Assembly: GCA_903911085.1 (NCBI GenBank)
Contig: CAIWCC010000131.1
Location: 1-64,000 of the forward strand
DNA: 64,000 nt
From: an uncultured Bacteroidales bacterium
Lineage (GTDB): Bacteria > Bacteroidota > Bacteroidia > Bacteroidales > Paludibacteraceae
Direction of reading: 5' to 3'
The notes beneath the pieces were generated by a model. It saw only the letters and a program-made list of their open reading frames with translations. It searched no databases and was not told the DNA's origin. The translations under genes and the position numbers were made by a program. This document shows, piece after piece, positions 15,523 through 27,617 of this stretch (position 1 is its first letter; every line of letters begins with the position of its first letter).

Positions 15523-17241
15523 TCAAAATTTGCTAAGTTTTGTTTGGTAGGTGTTCTTTTCGGTATGAACAACCAGAAGATACATTCCTGACTGAAGCGT
15601 TTCCCCCATTACAAGTGTTGGACTATCAATATTGTTTTTTGTTTCAACCATTGCACCTGCCAAGTTAAAAACCTGAACCTTAACAATTTTCTCATCTCCA
15701 TTTAGTTTAAGTATAAATGTTGATTTAAATGGTTGAGGAAAAACACTAATATGATTACTTTCGGCGTATGTAGTTTCAATAGCCGTTGCAGCTTCTTTCA
15801 CATAACCAACTGGTTGAGAGCATGACTGAACAAAAATGGCTGGGTCTCCTTTGCCGTCACCATCTTCATCTTTGTACCATGTTTCTTTTTTGTTGACCGT
15901 AATTTTAATCTCTGTTCTAGGACTTTCAATTAAATTCAATGTCTGGCTTACATAATATGATTTTGTGCCAGGTACTGTGGTTGAAGGTGTAGGTGCAGTC
16001 AAATCGTAAATAGTTGCTGTTGGTGAAGCATACCATCTCAGTTTTTTTCCAGTTGCAGCAAGCGTTGATGCGGTTTCGCCCTGACAATATACAATCCCAG
16101 TAGTAACCAATGGAACAGGTGTTTGCGGATACGGAAGTTGACTTGCAAAGGCTAATCTTTGAGCAGTGATATTAGGATTTGCAGCTTTGAGTGCATCGGA
16201 TAATGCTTTATAAATAGAAGCTTTAGCCACCATTACCGAATCCCAGGCCAAACAACCGCAGTCTTTTCCAAACCACGAATGACCATCGTCTACACCACAA
16301 GTTACAAAGGTGTTGCAATTATAGTTTTCCAATGCAGCATTCAACAAAGCTTTCCAGTTTCCAGGTAAATTGGTGGTATTCATCATATCCACTTCAGTCA
16401 TTGAAACCCGCAAACCGAGTTCACCCAGCTTTTTAATATTTGCTGAAATAGCACCTGCGTTTATCCAATTCCCAAAATGGCACTGTAAACCAACTCCATG
16501 CACCGGAATTCCTTTTGCCAACAACCTTTTCATCAAATTATAAACAGTGTCACGCTTTGCATATTCAGAAGCAATTGCTCCTTCGGCACCAAACTCATTG
16601 TAATATAAATAAGCACTTGGATCGGCTCTGTGAGCCCAAACAAAAGCCGAATCTATATAATCGTCGCCAATAATTTGTTGCCAATAACTGGTTCTTAAAC
16701 CGTGAGGATGACCATTTTCAAGATAAACGCCTTCGTTTACAACATCCCATTCTTTTATTCGTCCCTTATAGTGACTAACAATGGTGCTAATATGCACTTT
16801 CATTATATCGAGTAATTGGGCACGAGTCCACTTGGGTGTGCCTTCCCAACCAGCTCTTAACCAACCTGGATTTTGCCCGATACTATGCCAGATTAGGCAA
16901 TGTCCACGCACTTGTTTGCCGTTTTTTTCGGCCATAACAAGTACCGAGTCGTAAGTTGAGAAATCGAACACTCCGCGTACAGCCTGCACATTTTTGAATT
17001 TCATTTTATTTCCTTCAAAATACATATTGAAATCCTTGTTCAGTGTAGCCTTAAAAAGCGAATCGGGCTTTTCGAGATACTGTTGTATGGTGATACCCGC
17101 TCCAAAATTAAAACCTGCATTGGTGGCCAACTCAGATAAGCCCTGAGCGTTGGCATTGGTGATGTAAAGAAAAAAGAAAACAAACATCAGAAAATGTAAT
17201 CTGAGAGATGTCAATACGGTTTTGGAAATGATTGATTTCAT
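15523..17241 (-). CDS. Secreted endo-beta-1,4-xylanase (GH10) with T9SS sorting domain
   Basis: A 572-residue enzyme. A signal peptide (about 1-33) is followed by the GH10 barrel (about 38-360). The acid/base is E170 in WDVVNE and the nucleophile is E283 in SMTEVD; CLIWHS is the substrate-binding signature. An Ig-like linker (about 380-450) and a DEDGDGKGDP segment precede the C-terminal T9SS type A sorting domain (about 500-572: VFPQPFKS...GMYLLVVHTEKN). It cleaves xylan chains outside the cell or at the surface. It is the middle gene of the minus-strand operon. The upstream gap (77 bases) holds a short tandem TGTCAAC-type repeat and no promoter. Confidence 0.93.
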   Translation of the reverse strand: MKSIISKTVLTSLRLHFLMFVFFFLYITNANAQGLSELATNAGFNFGAGITIQQYLEKPDSLFKATLNKDFNMYFEGNKMKFKNVQAVRGVFDFSTYDSVLVMAEKNGKQVRGHCLIWHSIGQNPGWLRAGWEGTPKWTRAQLLDIMKVHISTIVSHYKGRIKEWDVVNEGVYLENGHPHGLRTSYWQQIIGDDYIDSAFVWAHRADPSAYLYYNEFGAEGAIASEYAKRDTVYNLMKRLLAKGIPVHGVGLQCHFGNWINAGAISANIKKLGELGLRVSMTEVDMMNTTNLPGNWKALLNAALENYNCNTFVTCGVDDGHSWFGKDCGCLAWDSVMVAKASIYKALSDALKAANPNITAQRLAFASQLPYPQTPVPLVTTGIVYCQGETASTLAATGKKLRWYASPTATIYDLTAPTPSTTVPGTKSYYVSQTLNLIESPRTEIKITVNKKETWYKDEDGDGKGDPAIFVQSCSQPVGYVKEAATAIETTYAESNHISVFPQPFKSTFILKLNGDEKIVKVQVFNLAGAMVETKNNIDSPTLVMGETLQSGMYLLVVHTEKNTYQTKLSKF

Positions 17242-17318
17242 GGTATTTATTTGTTATTTACACGATATATTTTGGGATATTTGCTAAGAACTGTCAACTG
17301 TCAATTATCAACCGTCAA

Positions 17319-18371
17319 CTATCTCTCTGTATTTGTTGGAACGAAATTTTTCACCGGTCTGATAACAATGTAAGTAGCTCCAATGCCCGGAGGATGCACA
17401 CCGGCCAAAAGCGCGGTCATTTTTCCTTTTTCGTTAATATAAACCTGTGGACGTTCCACTTTCGTTACTTTCAGACTATCGCCGCCAATTATCGGAATCT
17501 TTTCATTTTGCGACCAAACTGGTATATCGGAATAAAGTTTATATTTAACACCGTCTTTTGAAGTGTAAAGAAGTACCGCCTTTTCAATACCCGTCACTTT
17601 TGCTTCCCAGTCGGTACAAATTACATTGTATTGGTTGTTAGCCCACCAAACGGTAGGGTCTTCCAGTTCAAAGTTGTAAGGCAAACGGTTTTTATTATCG
17701 CCCACCAAAGTATATTTTCCCATAATACTATCGGCTTCAAACGCTTGCATATAGGCATCCCACTTACCATCTATGGTTTCCTTTGGTTTAAATTTTCCCA
17801 CAACATATATTTTTCCGCCGGGTTTTATCATTATAGCAGGATTATTGGTAGCAATTACCGGCTTATTAATGGGCATCCATGGTCCTTCAATGTTGTCGGC
17901 AAAAGCAAAACCGGTTTGCCATGCTGGCATACCGAGGTGATAAAGTAGATATTTCTTACCTACTTTCATTATTTTGGGGTTATGCATAGCTTCTGTTGAC
18001 CATGGGTGTTTGGATAAATCGAAAACCTCTTCGGCAAACTTGTATGGACCAAATAACGATTTGGAAGTGGCACGAATGATATGGCTTCTTTTCCAGCCAT
18101 TCATACCAGTAGATGCCGGCCAGCGCGAGGCAAATAAATGATAGGTATGACCCACTTTTATCACCGACGGATCCCAAAGGTAATATCCATCCATTTTGAA
18201 TACAGCTTCTTTTGGAACAGGACGCAAAGCATCACGCAGGTCATTTTTATCACGAAAAGACATTTCGACATTGCTATTTGAACCAGCTATTTGAGAAAAG
18301 GAATTTTGAGGAATTAGTACCAAAGCTAAAAACAAAAAATACACCTTCTGTCTCATTTGTTGTGTTTTCAT
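17319..18371 (-). CDS. Secreted five-bladed propeller glycoside hydrolase (GH43-like)
   Basis: A 350-residue exported protein starting MKTQQMRQKVYFLFLALV; the signal peptide ends near NSFSQ. An upstream in-frame ATG at 18407 adds 12 residues before the signal and is rejected. Repeated blades are visible: DPSVIKVGHTYHLFASRWP, NPKIMKVGKKYLLYHLG, NPAIMIKPGGKIYVVGKF, and LEDPTVWWANNQYNVICTDW. The DPS/NPK/EDP pattern is that of the GH43/GH62/GH32-like clan, with acidic catalytic residues likely in the DPS and LEDP segments. Substrate is unknown; xylan or arabinan side chains fit the neighbouring xylanase. It is the first gene of the operon, with a TAnnTTTG box about 35 bases upstream. Confidence 0.8.
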   Translation of the reverse strand: MKTQQMRQKVYFLFLALVLIPQNSFSQIAGSNSNVEMSFRDKNDLRDALRPVPKEAVFKMDGYYLWDPSVIKVGHTYHLFASRWPASTGMNGWKRSHIIRATSKSLFGPYKFAEEVFDLSKHPWSTEAMHNPKIMKVGKKYLLYHLGMPAWQTGFAFADNIEGPWMPINKPVIATNNPAIMIKPGGKIYVVGKFKPKETIDGKWDAYMQAFEADSIMGKYTLVGDNKNRLPYNFELEDPTVWWANNQYNVICTDWEAKVTGIEKAVLLYTSKDGVKYKLYSDIPVWSQNEKIPIIGGDSLKVTKVERPQVYINEKGKMTALLAGVHPPGIGATYIVIRPVKNFVPTNTER

Positions 18372-18404
18372 TTCAAAAGTTATAATTATCAAATTGTTAC
18401 GATA

Positions 18405-18412
18405 CAAAAATA
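18405..18412 (-). promoter_or_regulatory. -7 box of the glycosidase operon
   Basis: TATTTTTG on the minus strand matches TAnnTTTG, about 34 bases before the start of the propeller hydrolase. It is the only good candidate promoter for the three-gene operon. The -33 region is poor. Confidence 0.5.
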
Positions 18413-18601
18413 CAAACTAATTATTGAGTTATATTTTGATACTGTTACATCTATATTTAATGTGGTTACATTAATTCTTCATTGCTAAAATATTTAATAA
18501 AATCAAGACGTTTTACCAAACAAAGAATTTCTTAATTTATTTTTTTGATTTGCTAAACAATAAAATTATATTGGAAAAGTTCGAATTTCTTTCACCAATT
18601 T

Positions 18602-18733
18602 TTACCATAAAACTATTTTGATTTTCTTAAGTTCGGTTAATTCATCGAAGCACTCATAGGCACGCGGTGGTACCCAATGTTTAATATTATCAGTGCAAGG
18701 TCTTACATCAAAAGATATTAAAGCAAAGTATTT
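18602..18733 (-). pseudogene. Decayed gene remnant, C-terminal fragment
   Basis: The minus strand reads as about 42 codons of protein-like composition, including ISFDVRPCTDNIKHWVPPRA then YECFDELTELKKIKIVLW and a stop. It is open but has no start, and an in-frame stop lies just upstream. Base composition is richer in GC than the surroundings. I cannot assign a family. It is most likely the end of a lost gene; a chance open frame is possible. Confidence 0.35.
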
Positions 18734-18810
18734 TTACCAAAGTCAAGATGATGTTTATCAATTTTTTAGCAAATTTAAAGTATGGGTGTAAATAACGTTT
18801 AATGTAGCAC

Positions 18811-18845
18811 AACACCCCGCCAAAAGCAACGTTTGGTGGGGTGTT
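18811..18845. terminator. Strong hairpin in the 18.4-19.3 kb gap
   Basis: A 14-bp near-perfect stem, AACACCCCGCCAAA / TTTGGTGGGGTGTT, with a short loop. It resembles a rho-independent terminator but is not at the end of an intact gene. It lies between two decayed coding fragments and may have served the lost gene. Confidence 0.6.
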
Positions 18846-18889
18846 TTACGCTCGGAGTGTTGCGTTTAGGGGATATTATTTAGGGGTTT

Positions 18890-18985
18890 TGTTTCTTTTT
18901 TAATACTGTTTGATATACTTGAACATTCTTTCCATGATCATTTCGATTCACGGCCTTATCTGTGATATATACTTCCTAGTTTCAT
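18890..18985 (-). pseudogene. Second decayed coding fragment
   Basis: The minus strand reads EVYITDKAVNRNDHGKNVQV then YQTVLKKKQNP and a stop. It is preceded immediately by a stop in the same frame and has no start. The composition looks like coding sequence, but I recognise no family. A further 18-codon open piece (LESGKVAITKNKSH) lies at 19028-19084. Together these suggest that one or more genes decayed in this 950-base gap. Confidence 0.3.
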
Positions 18986-19358
18986 TTTTGTGTTAAAAAG
19001 TATGCAAATGACTTTTCCCTATGTTCTTTAATGACTTTTGTTTTTGGTTATAGCAACTTTTCCCGATTCAAGTGTCATTAAATACTAATCTGTAAGTAAT
19101 TCTTCAGAAGGCATATTGTCAACAATGTTTTGTATGTGTAAAAGAAACAGACTACTTTCAAATGATTACTTGCTTAAGCAGATATGAAAACATCATATTA
19201 AAACAGGTGAAGTTTCCAATTCAATTTTTGTTCCTATCTCAAATCTTTAACCCTGCTGAATTACAATCAGTTGTCCAAGAAAATGCAAAACTCAATTTGT
19301 GTTTTCGAAATACTGCTTTAATTTTAATACTCGAATGGTTTTAAACAAACCACATTAT

Positions 19359-20489
19359 CTAGTTCTTAAAAATTTTAGTCGTTGTATTATCCATTTTTAA
19401 AAAGTATAATCCGCTTGATAAATATGAAAAGTCCTGATTTTCAATTTGTTTTCCAGACCAAACAATTTGACCAATTGAGTTCAATAACATGAATTTATCT
19501 ATTGTATTTTGACTTTCTAATTTGATTTTATTTGTAAATGGATTGGGATAAATTTTACAGTTTGGAATGTCTGAAATACCAATAATGTTGGTATGGACGC
19601 AATCTGTTGTATAGTTTTGAAAAAACTTCCACATTAAATATGTTGCACTAAACTGATTGCTAACCGTTAATCCGCTCAATGACAGTCCACCTGCCCAAGA
19701 ATGTTCGCCATCATAGCTAATATATTGTTCAATAATTGCGTTGCACGAACAATTTGAGAATCTAAAATGGTCATATTTATTGACATCGTGAAATAAAATT
19801 TCTTTCTTAACAGTGCATGAATAGTTTGAGCTAATAATTGTGAACATGCTATCTTGTGGAGGAAAGTAAGTTCCAGTGGTTCCAGTAGTTACACCTCCAT
19901 AGTATTTTATATTTTGGTCTTGATAAGAATGAAAACTAATTATTGGTATTGCTTTCGAAGGTTGCCATGGATAACTCACAAAATCACCTTCAACAATAGC
20001 AATAGCAGCAAAACGATTTGTGAGCTGATTTGCAAGTTTGTAGCTCAAAAAAGCACCATTCGAAAAACCTGTTGTATAAACTCGTGTTGTGTCAATTGCT
20101 CTGTTTTTGTACAGTGTGTTTAGAAGTGAATTTACAAAACCTACATCATCAATATTTAATGTTGTTGACGGGGAGCAACAGCCGCCAGCATTCCAGGTTC
20201 TGTATCCTGCAATTTTTACACCTTCTGGATAAACAACAATAAATCCTGCCGAATCTGATTTTTCAGATAATCGTGATTGGTATTGAATTGATTGATAACC
20301 CAATGGACTTCCACCATGAAAGGCTAGAATCAAAGGATATTTTTTTGAAGTATTGTAACCAGTTGGTAGATGTGTCATATAGGTTCTCCAACGCCCACCA
20401 AATGAAATACTGTCATATACATTTGTTTGTCCAAATGCAAAATTGCTTACAATAATCAATAATGATATTTGTAGGGTTATTTTCTTCAT
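19359..20489 (-). CDS. Secreted PHB depolymerase/feruloyl esterase-like hydrolase with T9SS domain
   Basis: A 376-residue protein starting MKKITLQISLLIIVSNFAFG (signal peptide). The ATG at 20489 is preferred over the longer open frame from 20540. The alpha/beta-hydrolase domain (about 25-290) shows YPLILAFHGG (oxyanion region), the nucleophile S143 in GFSNGA, and EHSW near the predicted catalytic histidine. The C-terminal ~75 residues (IYPNPFTNKIKLES...GLYFLKM) are a T9SS sorting domain. Related LpqC/PHB-depolymerase-type enzymes include feruloyl and acetyl-xylan esterases, which fits the neighbouring xylanase, but the substrate is inferred. It is a single gene with its own upstream TATCTTTG box. 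Confidence 0.85.
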   Translation of the reverse strand: MKKITLQISLLIIVSNFAFGQTNVYDSISFGGRWRTYMTHLPTGYNTSKKYPLILAFHGGSPLGYQSIQYQSRLSEKSDSAGFIVVYPEGVKIAGYRTWNAGGCCSPSTTLNIDDVGFVNSLLNTLYKNRAIDTTRVYTTGFSNGAFLSYKLANQLTNRFAAIAIVEGDFVSYPWQPSKAIPIISFHSYQDQNIKYYGGVTTGTTGTYFPPQDSMFTIISSNYSCTVKKEILFHDVNKYDHFRFSNCSCNAIIEQYISYDGEHSWAGGLSLSGLTVSNQFSATYLMWKFFQNYTTDCVHTNIIGISDIPNCKIYPNPFTNKIKLESQNTIDKFMLLNSIGQIVWSGKQIENQDFSYLSSGLYFLKMDNTTTKIFKN

Positions 20490-20588
20490 TTTAACTTTTA
20501 ATGTAAAGATTCTGGTTGATAAATTGAATAGAATTTTCATTATTGCTTATGTCATTAATGGCACTTTGAGCAAACGTAAAATTTTTTT

Positions 20589-20596
20589 CAAAGATA
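20589..20596 (-). promoter_or_regulatory. -7 box upstream of the esterase gene
   Basis: TATCTTTG on the minus strand, a perfect TAnnTTTG match, about 100 bases before the esterase start codon. The -33 element is not clear. Confidence 0.45.
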
Positions 20597-20882
20597 CAAA
20601 ATATTCCAATTCTCAGCTTTTTGCATGCGTTTTTTTTTGATTAACTTTTTATTTTTAAAATTCGAACACACAAAAGAGTTTAAATATGCCATATTCTAAT
20701 ATTTTGCTCTGAATTTGAATGTATGACAGAAAATGAGTAAATGAAATATATAAATGACTAATTTAAATTTGATTAGCTACTTGGCGTTGATTAATTTGAT
20801 AACTATTAAATTCAATTTACAAATGATACATTTGTATATGATTCTGTAACAAAGTTGAATATGAAGTTTGAATATTTTAATT

Positions 20883-20890
20883 TATCTTTG
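20883..20890 (+). promoter_or_regulatory. -7 box upstream of the GH2 gene
   Basis: TATCTTTG followed by TGGGC, a perfect -7 match, about 140 bases before the beta-galactosidase start codon. The rest of the 540-base gap between the esterase and this gene is AT-rich and shows no gene. Confidence 0.45.
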
Positions 20891-21026
20891 TGGGCTAAAA
20901 AACATTAGGGTAGATGAACTGAATTTTAATTTTCTTTCGGTTGACATAAATGCCAAAATAAACAATAGACAAAAACACAGGATTTATTAATTGTATTCTT
21001 TTAAAAGAGTTATTTCAACGAATTAA

Positions 21027-24296
<3,270 letters not shown>

Positions 24297-24358
24297 TTTC
24301 TTTTGTGGTCAAAAATTATCTGGAATAATCAGTATCCAATCGAATTAAAATATTTAGG

Positions 24359-25483
24359 GTGGAAGTTGCTAAAATTAAAGTATTACTGCTAGTGTTTTTT
24401 TCGATGAGATTATTTCTGGTCGATGCACAATGCAATTGCTATACAGAACTTTGCCAGAAAAGATACGATCAAGTTGCTTATCTGACTACACACAATGCTT
24501 TTAATTCACAACAGGATAATTTTTCGTTTCCAAATCAAAGCTACAGTATTACACGTCAATTGGTTGACGGTGTACGGGCATTGATGATTGATGTTTACGA
24601 CAAGGACGGTGTGCCAACTGTTTATCACTCCACATCGCTCTTGGGTTCACACCCATTGAGCCAAAATTTGAAAGAAATTTATGATTTTATGGTAAACAAT
24701 CCCAAGGAAATTGTAACCATTATATTCGAATGTTATGTTACCGCCGCCGCTATCGAAAGCGAACTTAATACGGCTGGCCTACTGTCGATGACTTTTATAA
24801 AAACCAACGATTCACAATGGCCGACTTTACAGCATCTTATCGACTCTGGAAAGCGATTGGTAATATTTACCGACAAAAAAGATGCATCAGCAAATCAAAA
24901 ATGGTATCATTATGTTTGGAATTATGCTGTGGAAACGTCTTTTTCGGTAACAGATACAGCAGGTTTAAATTCCTCTTTTATTCGCGGAAATGCTTCTAAC
25001 GATTTATTTATTTTAAATCATTTTTTGGTTAGCAAAACGTTTGGTACTGGAGTAAAGTCGAAAGCTGAAATTGCAAATTCAAATCCATTTTTTATTCAAC
25101 GTGCCAAAAAAAGTATTGCCGAAACTTCCAAATTCCCAAATTTTGTAACCGTAGATTTTTATGAAGTAGGCAATTGTTTAGACGTTATTAACGAGCTGAA
25201 TGGTGTTGTAAGCAGTATACCAACAAATAGTGACTTATCTCAAATTCCAACGCTATGGCCTAACCCGATGAAAAACAAGGCAACTATAAATATGCCTCAA
25301 TCGTCGAAACCGCCATACATTTACCAAATAAATAATCTAAATGGCGATAGAGTTTCAACCGTTTTTAAACAATGGAATTACTCTTTTCAGATTGACAGAC
25401 AGAACTTGCCAAAAGGTATATTTTTGGTCACAATCTCGGATGTGAAACTCCAAAATTATTGGGTTAAACTTGTTGTGAAATAG
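24359..25483 (+). CDS. Secreted PI-PLC X-domain protein with T9SS domain
   Basis: A 374-residue protein. The GTG at 24359 gives a complete signal peptide (hydrophobic residues 7-20, ending VDAQ); the next ATG, at residue 16, would remove it. The phosphatidylinositol phospholipase C X domain (about 35-290) shows TTHNAFN with catalytic H45, RALMIDVYD, and PTVYHST with H90. Single-domain bacterial PI-PLC enzymes cleave glycosyl-phosphatidylinositol or phosphatidylinositol; the target here is unknown. The C-terminal ~75 residues (LWPNPMKNKATINM...LPKGIFLVTI) form a T9SS sorting domain. It starts 62 bases after the GH2 gene on the same strand and may be co-transcribed with it. Confidence 0.8.
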   Translation: MEVAKIKVLLLVFFSMRLFLVDAQCNCYTELCQKRYDQVAYLTTHNAFNSQQDNFSFPNQSYSITRQLVDGVRALMIDVYDKDGVPTVYHSTSLLGSHPLSQNLKEIYDFMVNNPKEIVTIIFECYVTAAAIESELNTAGLLSMTFIKTNDSQWPTLQHLIDSGKRLVIFTDKKDASANQKWYHYVWNYAVETSFSVTDTAGLNSSFIRGNASNDLFILNHFLVSKTFGTGVKSKAEIANSNPFFIQRAKKSIAETSKFPNFVTVDFYEVGNCLDVINELNGVVSSIPTNSDLSQIPTLWPNPMKNKATINMPQSSKPPYIYQINNLNGDRVSTVFKQWNYSFQIDRQNLPKGIFLVTISDVKLQNYWVKLVVK

Positions 25484-25673
25484 CATATTACATTAGCTTA
25501 ATATAAAAAGCAATATATTGATATAATCAAATATTAAGTATTGGCAGGTTACTTTTGTTACAATTGCTCGAATAAATGTAGATTTTACATTTTTTATTTT
25601 CTTGTTCTTTTTTATTCAACATTATTAGTTACTTAAGTACTATTTGAAATAGTAAATTAATATTTTTTTGTAG

Positions 25674-25681
25674 TATCTTTG
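25674..25681 (+). promoter_or_regulatory. -7 box upstream of the FAD oxidoreductase
   Basis: TATCTTTG, a perfect TAnnTTTG match, about 50 bases before the start codon at 25730. A TTTG lies further upstream at wider than usual spacing (27 bases). Confidence 0.5.
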
Positions 25682-25729
25682 TAATCTGAAAACACATACA
25701 TTTAATTAACGAAATCAATTTCAAACAGA

Positions 25730-27592
25730 ATGAAAAAAACACTGCTAATTTTTTTATTTACAGTTAGTTTATTAAGTGCCAAAGCTCAAAAAAACACAAC
25801 TCTATTTATTGAAGCTGAGGCATTTTTGCAAAAGGGTGGTTGGGTTATCGACCAGCAAAGTATGGATATTATGGGGTCGCCTTATTTGATGGCGCATGGA
25901 ATGGGAGTTCCAGTAAGCGATGCTTCTACCACATTGAACTTCCCAGAAACTGGAACATATAGAATTTTTGTACGCACACGAAATTGGGCTGCACGTTGGA
26001 ATGCAAACAACGCACCAGGGAAATTCCAATTATTGCTAAATAATAATCCTATTGACTGTGTTTTTGGAACAAAATCGGCTGAATGGGACTGGCAAGATGG
26101 TGGCAAAATAGTAGTGAATTCCAAAACAAATACTCTGAAATTGCATGATTTAACTGGATTTAATGGCAGATGTGATGCAATAATATTCACTTCCGATTTA
26201 AACTTTACTCCACCTTCGGCAGTTAATGCTATAAGTGAACTTCGCTCAAAATATAATCCTAAAATTGCAAAAATCAAAAATGCAGGAAAGTTCGATTTTG
26301 TTATAATTGGTGGTGGTTTGGCTGGTACTTGTGCTGCTATTTCGTCTGCTCGTTTGGGTCTGAAAGTGGCTTTAATTCAAGATCGTCCTGTTTTAGGTGG
26401 TAACAATAGTTCAGAAGTTCGTGTACATTTGGGTGGTCAAATCAGAGTTGAACCTTATCCTGCTATTGGTAATATTGTGAATGAAATTGGGCCATTAAAA
26501 CCAGGTAATGCTCAACCAACTGAATATTACGAAGATGACAAAAAAATGAAAGCTGTATTGGCTGAAAAGAATATTAGCTTATTTTTAAATCATCGTGCCA
26601 ATGGAGTAACTATGGAAAAAGGAAGAATTAAAAGTGTTCAGGCTATCGATATTCAAAGTGGTGTTACCAAAACCTTTTCGGCACCTCTATTTGCCGACTG
26701 TACTGGCGATGCTACAATTGGCGAACTTGCTGGTGCTAAATATATGACTGGTAGAGAAAGTAACAAAAAATATGGCGAAAAAAGAGCGCCTGAAGTAGCC
26801 GATTCTATGACAATGGGTTCGTCGGTACAATGGTTTGCCAAAACAGTTTCAGCTCCATCTGAGTTTCCAGATATTAATTGGGGATTGGATTGGGACGAGA
26901 ACAAAGTCGAAAAAATTACCCGTGGCGATTGGAACTGGGAAACTGGCATGGGAATAAATCAAATTACAGAAATTGAGCGTGTTAGAGATTATGGATTGAT
27001 GGTGGTATATTCAAATTGGTCGTATTTAAAAAATCACTCGCTTGTAAAAGATAAATTTGAAAATAAACAATTGGAGTGGGTGGCATATGTTGCAGGAAAG
27101 CGCGAATCGTTAAGATTGATAGGCGATTACATTCTCACAGGAAATGATTTGACAGAAAAAAAAGTATATCCTGATGGAACAGCATCAACCACCTGGACAA
27201 TCGATTTGCATTATCCCGATCCAAGTAATACCAAGCTATTTCCTGGAAATGAATACAAGTCGATAGCCATTCATACACCAATCTATCCTTATCCAATTCC
27301 ATTTCGATGCATGTATTCTGTAAACGTTCCAAATTTAATGATGGCTGGTCGCAATATTAGTGTTTCTCATGTTGCTTTGGGCACTGTTCGATTAATGCGC
27401 ACTGGTGGTATGATGGGCGAGGTTTTGGGCATGGCTGCTAAAGTATGCAAAATACATAAAGCAGATCCTAGAGCCGTATATCAAATGTATTTCCCCGAAC
27501 TTATTAAATTAATGGAGGTGGGAGTTGGTAATTCGACTGCCGAAAATAAACAAAATTATAACAGTGGCGACTCATTATTGAAAAAACGATAG
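25730..27592 (+). CDS. Exported FAD-dependent oxidoreductase with N-terminal binding module
   Basis: A 620-residue protein with a signal peptide (about 1-19, ending SAKAQ). The beta-sandwich module (about 22-165) resembles carbohydrate-binding or xanthan-lyase-type modules. The FAD_oxidored domain (about 185-600) has the dinucleotide motif IIGGGLAGTCAA (G194-x-G196), GGNNSSEVRVH, and a C-terminal ATG-like FAD loop (MMAGRNISVSHVALGTVRLM). Members of this family occur in polysaccharide-utilisation regions of Bacteroidetes; substrates are mostly unknown. The next gene, 25 bases downstream, encodes an exported protein with a flavinylation-type motif that may be its electron partner. A promoter box sits 50 bases upstream. 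Confidence 0.85.
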   Translation: MKKTLLIFLFTVSLLSAKAQKNTTLFIEAEAFLQKGGWVIDQQSMDIMGSPYLMAHGMGVPVSDASTTLNFPETGTYRIFVRTRNWAARWNANNAPGKFQLLLNNNPIDCVFGTKSAEWDWQDGGKIVVNSKTNTLKLHDLTGFNGRCDAIIFTSDLNFTPPSAVNAISELRSKYNPKIAKIKNAGKFDFVIIGGGLAGTCAAISSARLGLKVALIQDRPVLGGNNSSEVRVHLGGQIRVEPYPAIGNIVNEIGPLKPGNAQPTEYYEDDKKMKAVLAEKNISLFLNHRANGVTMEKGRIKSVQAIDIQSGVTKTFSAPLFADCTGDATIGELAGAKYMTGRESNKKYGEKRAPEVADSMTMGSSVQWFAKTVSAPSEFPDINWGLDWDENKVEKITRGDWNWETGMGINQITEIERVRDYGLMVVYSNWSYLKNHSLVKDKFENKQLEWVAYVAGKRESLRLIGDYILTGNDLTEKKVYPDGTASTTWTIDLHYPDPSNTKLFPGNEYKSIAIHTPIYPYPIPFRCMYSVNVPNLMMAGRNISVSHVALGTVRLMRTGGMMGEVLGMAAKVCKIHKADPRAVYQMYFPELIKLMEVGVGNSTAENKQNYNSGDSLLKKR

Positions 27593-27617
27593 CTACATTT
27601 TTTTCATTCAAAAATGT

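Noticed and set aside
19162-19344. 60-residue plus-strand ORF in the intergenic gap
   Set aside because: No start signal, no family, AT-rich composition, and overlap with a region of decayed minus-strand sequence.
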